Origin: Agrobacterium tumefaciens
GTDB taxonomy: Bacteria; Pseudomonadota; Alphaproteobacteria; Rhizobiales; Rhizobiaceae
DNA length: 64,000 nucleotides
NCBI RefSeq assembly: GCF_005221325.1
Contig: NZ_CP039888.1
Span: 2,555,501-2,619,500, forward strand
Reading direction: 5' to 3'
Below are positions 49,873-58,972 of the stretch, one piece after another. Within the stretch, counting starts at the first letter, position 1. Every line of letters begins with the position of its first letter. The translations under genes were made by a program, and so were the position numbers. A model generated the notes under the pieces. It saw only the letters and a list, made by a program, of their open reading frames with translations. It had not been told where the DNA came from and made no database searches.

Positions 49873-50886
49873 TCAGGCCTTTCCGCCGGGCACGGGCGCA
49901 CCTTCGGCAATCAGGCCGCGCTTATGCAGCTCGGGCCAGAATTCATCCGGGATGGACTGCTCGAACCATTCAATATTGGAGGCGAGCTGCTGCGCATTGC
50001 GCGCACCTGAAACAACCGTGACCGACGCCGGATGGGCGAGCGGAAACTGAAGCGCGGCGGCCTGCAGCGAGACACCCAGTTCCTCGCATACGCTGTGCAG
50101 CGCGTCGACATGTTTGAGGATATCGGCAGGCGCATCGGCATAATTGAATTTGCGGTTGCCAGCCAGAATGCCCGAATTGAAAGCGCCGGCGACAACGATG
50201 GCGACGCCGCTTTCAGCGCAGCGGTTCATGAAAGCAAGGCTTTGCTGTTCGAGCAGCGTATAACGGCCGGCAAGCATTGCGACGTCGATATCGAAGACAT
50301 CCATGGCGTCGTTGATGATTTCCCACTCATTGACGCCGAGGCCAACAGCCCCGGTCGATCCTTCTTCGCGCAGCTTGCCGAGCGCGCGGAACCCGCCGCC
50401 GGTAGTCAGCTGCTCCCAATAGTGCTGGTGCTTTTCACCATGGGTATGGGAGCCGATATCATGCACATAAAGAATATCCGGCTTCAGGATACCCAGCCGC
50501 TGCTGGCTTGCCTCGAAGGACCGCAGAATACCGTCATAGGAATAATCATAGACCGGGCGGAACGGCAGGGGCGCAATATAGGCATCCTCCTCCGGACCCA
50601 CGGTCTCATCCGGCACCATGACACGGCCGATCTTGGTGCTGAGCGTATAGTCACCCCGGTCATGCTCGGTCACCATGGTGCCAAGACGGCGCTCCGACCG
50701 CGTATAACCGTAAAACGGCGCGGTATCGAAATAACGCATGCCGCTTTCCCATGCCTTGTCGAACGCACCTTTGGACTCTTCATAGGGCGTGACGCGGTAG
50801 AGATTGCCCATTTGGGCGCAACCGAGGCCCATGACGGTGACGTCGACAGTGCGGCGCGGCAATTTACGTGTATCGGAGACTTTCAT
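49873..50886 (-). CDS. Aldo/keto reductase, L-fucose/L-galactose dehydrogenase-like
   Basis: 337-residue aldo/keto reductase of the D-threo-aldose 1-dehydrogenase type (VMGLGCAQMGN; catalytic Asp/Tyr in FDTAPFYGYTRSERRLG; Lys in STKIGR; DILYVHDIGSHTHG; GLGVNEW). Such enzymes oxidise the anomeric carbon of L-fucose or L-galactose to the lactone with NAD(P). First enzyme of the predicted route. Start at 50886; a few upstream in-frame codons lack similarity. Confidence 0.87.
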   Translation of the reverse strand: MKVSDTRKLPRRTVDVTVMGLGCAQMGNLYRVTPYEESKGAFDKAWESGMRYFDTAPFYGYTRSERRLGTMVTEHDRGDYTLSTKIGRVMVPDETVGPEEDAYIAPLPFRPVYDYSYDGILRSFEASQQRLGILKPDILYVHDIGSHTHGEKHQHYWEQLTTGGGFRALGKLREEGSTGAVGLGVNEWEIINDAMDVFDIDVAMLAGRYTLLEQQSLAFMNRCAESGVAIVVAGAFNSGILAGNRKFNYADAPADILKHVDALHSVCEELGVSLQAAALQFPLAHPASVTVVSGARNAQQLASNIEWFEQSIPDEFWPELHKRGLIAEGAPVPGGKA

Positions 50887-50982
50887 CGCAGGGACTTCCT
50901 GAATTCTCAAGCATGGAGCGGGATGGTGAAACCGCATCTCAAAGGGTGAGGCGCGCCGCCGCCGGGCGGCGCGCCGTCGGCA

Positions 50983-51924
50983 TCAGTAAAGCACGTTCTT
51001 GGCTTCAGGCTTCTCGATATTGTCCTTGGTGACAACAACGACGCCGGTATCGACGAACTTCTCAACCTTTTCCTTGTTGATGAGCTTGGTCACGGTTTCC
51101 ACGCCCTTTTCACCCATCTGGTAGGAGCCCTGAACCACGATGCCGGCCAGCGTGCCATCCTTGACGAAGCTCTGCAGGTCCTGGTTACCGTCGAAGCCGA
51201 TGGCGACGACCTTGCCTGCCTTGCCGGACTGGGCAAGCGCGCGGCCAACACCGATGGCAGTCGGCTCATTGGCGCCGAAAATGCCCTTCAGATCGGAGTT
51301 GGCGGCCAGAACGTCGGTGGTCTGGTTCAGCGCGGTCGCCATCTGCGACTGCGAATAGAACGGGCCAACGATCTGAAGCTTCGAATGCATCTGGATGTAG
51401 TCGGTGAAACCGCCGACACGGCCGATTTCAGAACCGGCACCGGCGACATAGGACATCACGGCAATCTTGCCTTCCGTGCCGACCTTGTCGATCAGCGCCT
51501 GCGCTGCCAGTTCGCCGGCTTTCTTGTTATCGGTCGCCAGGAACGACTGGTAATATTGCTCCGAGCCCTTGGTGAGCTGAGAGTCGATCAGAACCACTGG
51601 AATGCGGGCTTCCCAGGCCTTCTTGACGGCAGGCACCAGCGCGTCAGGATCCGAAGGCGCCAGAACGATACCCGCAACCTTACGGTTGATGGCGTTTTCG
51701 ACCATGTTGACCTGATCGGCAATCGCCGATTCGGCAGCCGGGCCCTGGAAGGTCATGGTGTTGCCGGAAGAGTTCTTCATCGCCGCATCAGCGCCCTTCT
51801 GGACGTTCTGCCAGAAGGTGGAGTTGACGGTCTTGACGATGACGGCGATTTCACCGGCCTGCACGGTGGAAACGCTCCACAGCGCGATTGCGGATGTCAG
51901 AAGGGCAGTCGTAATTTTCTTCAT
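50983..51924 (-). CDS. Sugar ABC transporter, periplasmic binding protein
   Basis: 313-residue ribose-type (RbsB-like, periplasmic binding protein family 4) solute-binding protein with a cleaved signal sequence ending VSTVQA. GEIAVIVKTVNSTFWQNVQKGA starts the mature domain. The ATG at 51924 follows GGAGGAAG. First downstream of the permease gene by 77 bases. The ligand is likely the sugar degraded by the neighbouring enzymes. Confidence 0.92.
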   Translation of the reverse strand: MKKITTALLTSAIALWSVSTVQAGEIAVIVKTVNSTFWQNVQKGADAAMKNSSGNTMTFQGPAAESAIADQVNMVENAINRKVAGIVLAPSDPDALVPAVKKAWEARIPVVLIDSQLTKGSEQYYQSFLATDNKKAGELAAQALIDKVGTEGKIAVMSYVAGAGSEIGRVGGFTDYIQMHSKLQIVGPFYSQSQMATALNQTTDVLAANSDLKGIFGANEPTAIGVGRALAQSGKAGKVVAIGFDGNQDLQSFVKDGTLAGIVVQGSYQMGEKGVETVTKLINKEKVEKFVDTGVVVVTKDNIEKPEAKNVLY

Positions 51925-52001
51925 TTTCTTCCTCCGTGATGTCGGCATACCGGGCCTCCCCTGCCGATCTTGTTTGCGGAAAGGGTCCGCAGCCCTTTTG
52001 A

Positions 52002-53024
52002 TCAGCGGCGGTTGCGCAGTTGGTCGATCCAGACGGTGACCAGAATGACAAGGCCGATGATGATCTGTTGCGTGAAGGCGGAAACGCCGTTCATATTGAG
52101 ACCGTTGCGCAAAATGCCGATGACAAAGGCGCCGATGGCCGTGCCGGAAATCGTGCCCACGCCGCCGATCAGCGATGTGCCGCCGATGACCGCGCTGGCG
52201 ATGGCATCCAGCTCATACATCACACCTTCGTTCGGCTGGGCGGTGACGAGGCGCGACATCAGCACGCAGCCCGTCAACCCGGCGAGCGTACCGGACAGGA
52301 TGTAGGTGAAATTGGTGACGCGGGCGACGTTGACGCCGGAAAGGCGCGCGGCATCCGCGTTGGAACCCACGGCATAGATGTGGCGGCCGAGGATGGAGCG
52401 GTTGAGCATGAAGGAAACCGCAAGTGCAATCACCACCATCAGGATGACCGGATAGGGTATGCCGGGAAACACGACATTCGGAAAACCGTCGTCACCAATG
52501 TTGACTATGCGGAAGAGTGCGCCATTGCCGAGTTCGCCGAAAGACTCGCCAAGGCCGGACACGGCGCGCGCACCGGTGATCTGCAGGGCCACACCGCGGG
52601 CGATCAGCATCATGCCGAGGGTGGCGATGAAGGGCGGCAGCTTGAAGCGCGTCACCAGAAGACCGTTGATGAGACCGCAAAACGACCCCGTCAGAATGCC
52701 GAGCAGCATGCCGATGGGCACTGGCAGACCGAGTTCCTTCACCGCAAGGGCGGCCACGACGCCGGCAAGCGCGAGCACCGAGCCGACGGAAAGATCGATG
52801 CCGCCGGTGATGATGACACAGGTGGCACCAATGCCGAGCAGCGCGATGGATGTCACCTGCAGCGCGATGGTCATGCCATTATTGACGGTGAAGAAGGCGT
52901 TGCTGGTTGCGGAGAAGACCGCGACCAGCGCAAAGAGGCTGCCGAGCGCCGCAAACTTCTGGATGATGTCCTTCTGGCGATCGCTGACGGCGAAGCCCTT
53001 CTTGGGTTCTGCAATATTGGCCAT
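52002..53024 (-). CDS. Sugar ABC transporter permease (RbsC-like)
   Basis: 340-residue inner-membrane permease with 8-10 hydrophobic segments; the family motif GGIDLSVGSVLALAGVVAA, LVTRFKLPPFIATLGMM and SSR-type GTSLIGGVGTISGTAIGA are present. ATG at 53024 has GTGAGGAA upstream; a GTG at 53036 is in frame and overlaps the ATPase stop. One permease only, so it should act as a homodimer. Confidence 0.93.
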   Translation of the reverse strand: MANIAEPKKGFAVSDRQKDIIQKFAALGSLFALVAVFSATSNAFFTVNNGMTIALQVTSIALLGIGATCVIITGGIDLSVGSVLALAGVVAALAVKELGLPVPIGMLLGILTGSFCGLINGLLVTRFKLPPFIATLGMMLIARGVALQITGARAVSGLGESFGELGNGALFRIVNIGDDGFPNVVFPGIPYPVILMVVIALAVSFMLNRSILGRHIYAVGSNADAARLSGVNVARVTNFTYILSGTLAGLTGCVLMSRLVTAQPNEGVMYELDAIASAVIGGTSLIGGVGTISGTAIGAFVIGILRNGLNMNGVSAFTQQIIIGLVILVTVWIDQLRNRR

Positions 53025-53032
53025 GTCGTTCC

Positions 53033-54598
53033 TCACTGCGCGGCCCGGCCGTAACCGGACGCATACCGCATGATTTCTTCTTGATTGGTCTTGGCGGTTT
53101 CGAGCACGCCTGTGATGCGGCCCTGATGGAACACCGCGATACGATCCGTCAGTCCTAGAATTTCCGGCAGTTCCGAACTGATGAGAATGACGCCGATGCC
53201 CTGTGCGGCCAGTTCGTCCATGATCTTGTAGATCGCGAACTTCGCGCCGACATCGATGCCGCGCGTCGGCTCATCGAAGAACAGCACGCGCGACTGACGG
53301 AACAGCCATTTGCCGATGATGATTTTCTGCTGATTGCCGCCCGAAAGCAGCCGCACCGTCTGATCGATCGAAGGGGTGCGGATATTCAGCAGATCGACGT
53401 AGCGCTTCGCCACATCGTCATGTTTCTTGAAGTCTATCAGCCCGAAACGGTTGGAAACCTCGCCGAGATTGGCGAGCGTCGTATTGGCCGCCACCGACAT
53501 CTTGATGGCGAGGCCATCGCTTTTGCGATCTTCCGAGAGATAGGCAATACCTTCCTCGATGGCGTCCTGCGGCGAGCCGATCGAAAGTTCGCGCCCGTTG
53601 AAAACGATCTTACCCGCATCGAGAGGATCGGCCCCGAAGATTGCCCGCGCAACTTCCGTTCGCCCCGCGCCCATAAGTCCGGCAAAACCGAGGATTTCGC
53701 CGCGCCGCAGCGAGAAACTGACGTCACTAAACACGCCATTGCGCGTCAGTCCTTCGACGGAGAAGAGAATATCTTCCGTCGGGCGCGAGGTGCGCTCGGG
53801 AAATTTGTCTTCCAGCGAACGCCCGACCATGCGTGTGACAATGTCATCAACAGTGATCGAGGCAAAATCGTCGGTCGAAATATAACGTCCGTCGCGCAGG
53901 ACCGTCACACGGTCGACAATCTCAGCCATCTCATCGAGACGATGGGAAATATAGACGATGCCGACGCCGGAAGCCTTGAGATCGCGGATGACCTTGAACA
54001 GAAGCCGGGTTTCCTGCTCGGTCAGCGACGAAGTCGGCTCATCCATGATGAGCACTTCCGCGTCGAGAGAGAGCGCCTTGGCGATTTCCACCATCTGACA
54101 TTGCGCGACGGAAAGACCGCGGACCATCTGGTCGGGGTTGATATCGACGCCTAGCCGGTCGAGACAGCGTTTAGCATCGAGCCGCAGCTTCTTGCGGTCC
54201 ACGAGAAAACCCCGGCGCGGTTCACGCGCGAGATAGATATTCTCGGCAACGGAAAGATGCGGAACGAGGTTGAGTTCCTGATGGATGATGGCGATTCCGG
54301 CGGCTTCGGACTCCAGCGGCGATGCATATTGCACCTTCACACCCTTGTGCAGGATCGTCCCTTCGCTTGGCTGGTACACACCGCTGATGATTTTCATCAG
54401 TGTCGATTTTCCCGCGCCATTCTCGCCGCAGACGGCATGAACTTCACCGCCGCGCAGATCGAAATGAACGTTCGACAGCGCCTTTACGCCGGGAAATTCC
54501 TTGCTGATGTTTTCGAGACGCAGAAGGGCCGAACGCTCCGCACGCGCCATCTCCTCAGGCGAAAAATCGCCCCGAATTGTCGATGCGCCCTGCGACAT
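53033..54598 (-). CDS. Sugar ABC transporter ATPase (RbsA/MglA-like)
   Basis: 521-residue protein with two fused nucleotide-binding domains. N-terminal Walker A GENGAGKSTLMKIISG and signature LSVAQCQMVEIAKAL; the C-terminal half has the degenerate Walker A (GLMGAGRTEVARAIFG) and signature LSGGNQQKIIIGKWL usual for this carbohydrate-type class. GGAGG precedes the ATG, with a leader hairpin just before it. First gene of the leftward sugar operon. Confidence 0.95.
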   Translation of the reverse strand: MSQGASTIRGDFSPEEMARAERSALLRLENISKEFPGVKALSNVHFDLRGGEVHAVCGENGAGKSTLMKIISGVYQPSEGTILHKGVKVQYASPLESEAAGIAIIHQELNLVPHLSVAENIYLAREPRRGFLVDRKKLRLDAKRCLDRLGVDINPDQMVRGLSVAQCQMVEIAKALSLDAEVLIMDEPTSSLTEQETRLLFKVIRDLKASGVGIVYISHRLDEMAEIVDRVTVLRDGRYISTDDFASITVDDIVTRMVGRSLEDKFPERTSRPTEDILFSVEGLTRNGVFSDVSFSLRRGEILGFAGLMGAGRTEVARAIFGADPLDAGKIVFNGRELSIGSPQDAIEEGIAYLSEDRKSDGLAIKMSVAANTTLANLGEVSNRFGLIDFKKHDDVAKRYVDLLNIRTPSIDQTVRLLSGGNQQKIIIGKWLFRQSRVLFFDEPTRGIDVGAKFAIYKIMDELAAQGIGVILISSELPEILGLTDRIAVFHQGRITGVLETAKTNQEEIMRYASGYGRAAQ

Positions 54599-54611
54599 CT
54601 GGAAACCTCCA

Positions 54612-54646
54612 CCCTGTTCCCCGCTCCACCGGGGTCATGAACAGGG
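54612..54646 (-). promoter_or_regulatory. 5' leader hairpin next to the ABC operon Shine-Dalgarno
   Basis: CCCTGTTC pairs perfectly with GAACAGGG (8 bp), and CCCG/CGGG can pair inside. The stem base lies one base from the GGAGG of the ATPase gene, so folding may affect ribosome access. Confidence 0.45.
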
Positions 54647-54650
54647 CAAA

Positions 54651-54683
54651 TGGTTAGGCCGGTTTTTCATAATGGTCAAGCCA
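54651..54683 (-). promoter_or_regulatory. Candidate promoter with FadR-type operator for the sugar operon
   Basis: On the leftward strand TTGACC (54679-54674) is followed after 17 bases by TAACCA (54656-54651). The -35 is embedded in TGGCTTGACCA (54683-54673; TGGTCAAGCCA on the + strand), one base off the TGGT-N3-ACCA dyad bound by FadR/UxuR-type regulators. Such a regulator is encoded just to the right. Binding is inferred. Confidence 0.4.
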
Positions 54684-54782
54684 ATTAGGTCAAAAATTGA
54701 AATGGCGCGTTGGAAGGGATGGAAAGCCACCATAAAGAACTTTAAAATAATATATTGCTTTCAATAAGTTAAGTAATTTCTT

Positions 54783-54824
54783 GCGTATTGATACGCTTGG
54801 CGTTACGGTAAGGCCAAATATAAG
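54783..54824 (+). promoter_or_regulatory. Palindrome and candidate promoter of the FadR-family gene
   Basis: GCGTAT-TG-ATACGC (54783-54796) is a perfect dyad just upstream of TTGGCG (54797-54802) and, after 16 bases, TATAAG (54819-54824), 28 bases before the regulator start. It may be an autoregulatory operator. Confidence 0.35.
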
Positions 54825-54851
54825 CATCACGAAGGCTTCAGCAAAAAAGAC

Positions 54852-55544
54852 ATGAGTGGTCAGGCCAAAATAGCGGAACCGCGCAGGCTTTATCAGCAGA
54901 TTGCGGATCAGATACGCGAACTCATCGACCTGGGTGAATTCCTGCCCGGCGCGCGGCTTCCCGCCGAACGGGAACTGGCACAGAAACTCGGCGTGTCGAG
55001 ACCCTCGTTGCGCGAGGCGCTGATTGCGCTTGAAATCGATAACACCGTCGAAATTCGGATGGGTTCCGGCGTCTATGTATCGGCCGAAGCTCTTCAGACC
55101 ACCCATCAGACCAAATCGCTGGGTGACAGCCCTTCCGAGCTGATGCAGGCGCGGGCCGCGCTGGAAGGGGCGACCATCGTGCTGGCGGCAAGCCGGATGA
55201 CCGATGAAACGATCGCGGCCCTCCGCCAGATTCTCAACACCATGCAAAGGGAAATCGAGGCCGGCCGCAAACCCCTCGATCAGGATCGCCTGTTTCACGT
55301 CACCATCGCCGAACAATCCGGCAACAGCGTTCTGGCGCGGCTGGTGGCGAACCTCTTCGATGAGCGCCACAGCCCCATTTCGGCTCAGCTTCGCGTCAAA
55401 TTTGAAGATCGCGACACCTGGACCCGCGCCCTGCAGGAGCACGAAGCCATTCTGGCTGCGCTGGAACTTAGGGATCCGCTGCTGGCGCAGGCCGCCATGC
55501 ATACCCATCTGGAAGGCTCGAAACGCCGCTGGGTGGATAGCTGA
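54852..55544 (+). CDS. GntR-type regulator, FadR subfamily
   Basis: 230-residue regulator: winged helix-turn-helix in residues 10-75 (LYQQIADQIRELIDLGEFLPGARLPAERELAQKL shows the GntR signature; SRPSLREALIALE the recognition helix) and an all-helical FCD ligand domain after about 95, with the metal-binding Asp/His pattern (FHVTIAEQSGN, HEAILAAL, AMHTHLEGS). FadR-type members with this context often sense uronates or aldonates. It is divergent from the transporter operon and its stop is next to the altronate dehydratase gene, so it probably controls both. Confidence 0.92.
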   Translation: MSGQAKIAEPRRLYQQIADQIRELIDLGEFLPGARLPAERELAQKLGVSRPSLREALIALEIDNTVEIRMGSGVYVSAEALQTTHQTKSLGDSPSELMQARAALEGATIVLAASRMTDETIAALRQILNTMQREIEAGRKPLDQDRLFHVTIAEQSGNSVLARLVANLFDERHSPISAQLRVKFEDRDTWTRALQEHEAILAALELRDPLLAQAAMHTHLEGSKRRWVDS

Positions 55545-55586
55545 ATGACAAACATAGCAGGCAATGTACCGGGAGGAGGAAAACCC

Positions 55587-57119
55587 GTGAGTGAGAATTC
55601 CGAGGCAACCATTTTGCTGAACGCCAACGACAATGTCGCGGTGGCACGTCGGTCTATCCCGGCCGGCGGTGCAACGGGCAGGGGCGATCTGGCGGCACTC
55701 GAGCTGATCGGGCGCGGGCATAAGGTAGCCCTCAACTTCATCAAATCCGGAGACGAGGTGCTGAAATACGGGCAGGTGATCGGCATCGCCACCCAGGACA
55801 TCGAACCCGGCCGGCATGTGCACCTGCACAATCTCGCCATGGTGCCTTCAGAACACGCACATCAGTTCAGCGTCGACATCGAGGAAAAGGGCATGGTGCC
55901 GGAAGCCGAGCGCCGGACCTTCATGGGGTACGACCGTGGTCTCGGCGGCGTTGGCACGCGCAACTATATTGGCGTGATCGCCTCGGTGAACTGTTCCGCC
56001 ACCGTGTCGCGCTACATCGCCGACTATTTCAACAAACAGGGCGGCCTTGACGGTTTCGACAATGTCGACGGCGTCGTGGCGCTCACCCATGGCGGCGGCT
56101 GCGCGCTGAATACCAAATCGGAAGGCTACCGTCTTCTGATCCGCACCATTCAAGGTTATGCCCGCCATCCGAATTTCGGCGGCATTCTGCTGATCGGCCT
56201 CGGTTGCGAAACCAACCAGATCGCCCCCATCCTCGAACATTACAAAATGGAAGAGGGTGAGCGGCTGCGCACCATGACCATCCAGCAACACGGCGGCACC
56301 CGCAAGACGATCGATGCGGCAATCACCGAGATCAAGGCGATGCTGCCGATGGTCAATGCTGCGCGCCGTACGGAACAACCGCTTTCCAAGCTGAAGGTCG
56401 CACTGGAATGCGGCGGCTCGGACGGTTATTCCGGCATATCCGCCAATCCGGCTCTGGGCTATGCGTCCGACCTCATCGTCCGCAATGGCGGCACGACAGT
56501 GCTTTCCGAAACGCCCGAAATCTACGGCGCCGAGCACCTGCTGACCAAACGCGCAGTCACGCCTGCGGTCGCCGAAAAGCTGCTGCAGCGCATCGACTGG
56601 TGGCGGGACTACACCGCCCGCAATGGCGATGAACTCAACAACAATCCCTCTCACGGCAACAAGCTCGGCGGCCTGACCACCATTCTGGAGAAATCGCTGG
56701 GCGCGGTTGCCAAGGGTGGCTCCATGCCGCTGAAGGCGGTTTATGAATTTGCCGAAACGGTGACGGAGCAGGGCTTCGTCTTCATGGATACGCCCGGTTA
56801 TGACCCCGTTGCCGTCACCGGCCAGGTTGCCGGTGGCTGCAACGTAATCTGTTTCACCACCGGCCGCGGCTCGGTTTCAGGTTTCAAGCCGTCCCCCTGC
56901 ATCAAGATCGCCACCAATTCCGAAATGTATGAACACATGAAGGAAGACATGGATATCAATTGCGGCGAGATCGTCACCGGCAATGAAACCATCGAAGAAT
57001 CCGGCAAACGAATTTTCGAACATATTCTAGCCGTGGCTTCCGGCGACAAAACCGTCAGCGAAATTTACGACTACGGCGACAACGAATTCGTGCCGTGGCA
57101 GGTCGGCGCAGTGACCTGA
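55587..57119 (+). CDS. Altronate dehydratase family protein (UxaA-like)
   Basis: 510-residue iron-dependent dehydratase of the UxaA/GarD family, with the small N-terminal SAF domain (about 10-95) and the large C-terminal domain (RNYIGVIASVNCSATVS, ALTHGGGCAL, GLGCETNQI, LECGGSDGYSGISANPALG). It dehydrates D-altronate to 2-keto-3-deoxygluconate; galactarate-type substrates are alternatives. I choose the GTG at 55587 with GGGAGGAGG upstream over the ATG at 55545 that abuts the regulator stop and adds 14 unrelated residues. Same transcript as the regulator. Confidence 0.87.
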   Translation: MSENSEATILLNANDNVAVARRSIPAGGATGRGDLAALELIGRGHKVALNFIKSGDEVLKYGQVIGIATQDIEPGRHVHLHNLAMVPSEHAHQFSVDIEEKGMVPEAERRTFMGYDRGLGGVGTRNYIGVIASVNCSATVSRYIADYFNKQGGLDGFDNVDGVVALTHGGGCALNTKSEGYRLLIRTIQGYARHPNFGGILLIGLGCETNQIAPILEHYKMEEGERLRTMTIQQHGGTRKTIDAAITEIKAMLPMVNAARRTEQPLSKLKVALECGGSDGYSGISANPALGYASDLIVRNGGTTVLSETPEIYGAEHLLTKRAVTPAVAEKLLQRIDWWRDYTARNGDELNNNPSHGNKLGGLTTILEKSLGAVAKGGSMPLKAVYEFAETVTEQGFVFMDTPGYDPVAVTGQVAGGCNVICFTTGRGSVSGFKPSPCIKIATNSEMYEHMKEDMDINCGEIVTGNETIEESGKRIFEHILAVASGDKTVSEIYDYGDNEFVPWQVGAVT

Positions 57120-57133
57120 ATAAAAATCGAAAC

Positions 57134-57149
57134 TGTCCCACGTGAAACA
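57134..57149. other. parS: Candidate parS centromere site
   Basis: TGTCCCACGTGAAACA matches the ParB-binding consensus TGTTTCACGTGAAACA at 14 of 16 positions, with the whole right half and the CACGTG centre intact. It lies between converging genes, outside any coding region, about 6.4 kb from parB, as expected for chromosomal parS near the origin. Binding is inferred. Confidence 0.65.
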
Positions 57150-57150
57150 A

Positions 57151-57178
57151 AAGGCCCGGAAAGCGATTTCCGGGCCTT
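57151..57178. terminator. Bidirectional terminator between altronate dehydratase gene and purH
   Basis: AAGGCCCGGAAA, GCGA, TTTCCGGGCCTT is a perfect 12-bp stem with a tetraloop. On the leftward strand it is followed by TTGTTTC, on the rightward strand by AACTTTTG. It serves purH best and the altronate dehydratase gene too. Confidence 0.85.
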
Positions 57179-57205
57179 AACTTTTGCTGACTATAGATCC
57201 GTAAC

Positions 57206-58822
57206 TTAATGGCGGAAGTGGCGCATGCCGGTGAACACCATCGTCACATTATGTTCGTTTGCAGCGTCGATCACTTCCTGGTCACGCATGGAGCCGCCCG
57301 GCTGGATGACAGCTGTGGCGCCAGCGGCAATCGCAGCAAGCAAACCATCGGCGAAGGGGTAAAAGGCTTCCGAAGCAACGGCAGACCCGCGCGTCAGCGG
57401 TTCGGCAAGGCCAAGCGCCTTGGCTGCATCTTCCGCCTTCTGGGCGGCGATGCGGGCGGAATCCACGCGGCTCATCTGGCCGGCGCCAATGCCCGCCGTC
57501 TGGCCATCCTTGGCATAGATCACGGCATTGGATTTCACATGTTTGGCGATCTTGAAGGCGAACTTCATGTCCTCAAGCTCCTGCGCGGTCGGTGCACGCT
57601 TGGTAACGACTTTGAGTTCGAGATCCTCGACCATACCATTGTCACGGCTTTGCACGAGAAGGCCGCCGGAAACGGTCTTCGCCGTGAGGCCAGCCGCACG
57701 CGGGTCCGGCAGGCCACCGGCCGCCAGGAGGCGCAGGTTCGGCTTGCGGGCGATGATGGACTTGGCTTTTTCAGTCACGTCAGGCGCGATGATGACTTCG
57801 GTGAAGAGCTTGACGATCTCTTCCGCCGTTTCCGCATCGAGCGTGCGGTTGAGCGCAATGACGCCGCCAAAGGCGGAAACGGAATCGCATGCCAGCGCGC
57901 GCCGATAGGCTTCGGCAAGCGTCGGGCCGGTCGCAACACCGCAGGGATTGGCGTGTTTGATGATGGCAACGGCCGGCGCGTTTTCCGGCAGAAACTCCGC
58001 TACCAGCTCGTAAGCCGCATCCGTATCATTGATGTTGTTGTAGGAGAGCTGCTTACCCTGAAGAAGCGCCGCGGTCGCAACACCGGGGCGCTTTTCACCG
58101 GTCAGGTAGAAGCCGGCGCTCTGATGCGGGTTTTCACCATAACGCATCTTTTCCTTCAGCACGCCGCCGATGGCGCGGTAATCAGGCGTCTCGATCGCCA
58201 GTGCTTCGGCAAACCAGTTGGAAATCACGGCGTCATAAGCGGCCGTACGGGCATAAGCCTTGGCGGCAAAACGCTGGCGCAACGCATAGGAGGTCTGGCC
58301 GTCATCGGCCTGCAGGGCTTCGACCAGCGCAGGGTAATCGGAGGGGTCGGTAACAACAGTGACATAAGCATGGTTCTTGGCGGAAGCGCGGATCATAGCC
58401 GGGCCGCCAATATCGATATTCTCAACCGTCGTCGGATAGTCGCCACCCTTGGCGCGCACTTCCTCGAAAGGATAGAGATTGATCACGGAAAGATCGATCG
58501 CCTCGATGCCGTGCGCCTTCATCGCCTCGACATGGTCCGCATCATCCCGGATAGCCAGAAGCCCGCCATGGACATTCGGATGCAGCGTCTTGACGCGGCC
58601 ATCCATGATTTCGGGAAAATTGGTGACATCGGAGACATCCGTGACCGCCAGGCCGGCTTCGGCAATCGCCTTTGCAGTACCGCCCGTCGACAGGAGCTTG
58701 ACGCCAAGCTTGGAGAGCACCGTCGCGAGCTCGATAACATCGGTCTTGTCGGACACGGAAAGAAGCGCCGTGCGAATCTTGACCTTATCGGGGGCGGGAA
58801 TTTTCTTGGACACCACGGCCAT
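57206..58822 (-). CDS. purH: Bifunctional AICAR formyltransferase / IMP cyclohydrolase
   Basis: 538-residue enzyme of the last two steps of purine (IMP) synthesis. The N-terminal MGS-like cyclohydrolase domain ([44 protein letters not shown]) and the C-terminal formyltransferase ([51 protein letters not shown]) are complete. Confidence 0.97.
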   Translation of the reverse strand: MAVVSKKIPAPDKVKIRTALLSVSDKTDVIELATVLSKLGVKLLSTGGTAKAIAEAGLAVTDVSDVTNFPEIMDGRVKTLHPNVHGGLLAIRDDADHVEAMKAHGIEAIDLSVINLYPFEEVRAKGGDYPTTVENIDIGGPAMIRASAKNHAYVTVVTDPSDYPALVEALQADDGQTSYALRQRFAAKAYARTAAYDAVISNWFAEALAIETPDYRAIGGVLKEKMRYGENPHQSAGFYLTGEKRPGVATAALLQGKQLSYNNINDTDAAYELVAEFLPENAPAVAIIKHANPCGVATGPTLAEAYRRALACDSVSAFGGVIALNRTLDAETAEEIVKLFTEVIIAPDVTEKAKSIIARKPNLRLLAAGGLPDPRAAGLTAKTVSGGLLVQSRDNGMVEDLELKVVTKRAPTAQELEDMKFAFKIAKHVKSNAVIYAKDGQTAGIGAGQMSRVDSARIAAQKAEDAAKALGLAEPLTRGSAVASEAFYPFADGLLAAIAAGATAVIQPGGSMRDQEVIDAANEHNVTMVFTGMRHFRH

Positions 58823-58972
58823 CAGGCATACTCCGTTAACAGGGAGGACAGGCTGGAAGGGGAATGATCCAGCAATTGCCGCCGCGTTAACACAGCTTAC
58901 CGCATTAATAAACAGCGAGGATGCCGAACGGCAAGAACTATGGCCGTTTTTGCCTTCATGACTTGAAGGCGG

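Noticed and set aside
55291..55306. TGTTTCACGT as a parS half-site
   Set aside because: Only the left half matches and it lies in the coding region of the FadR-type regulator at a conserved FHVTIAEQ segment.
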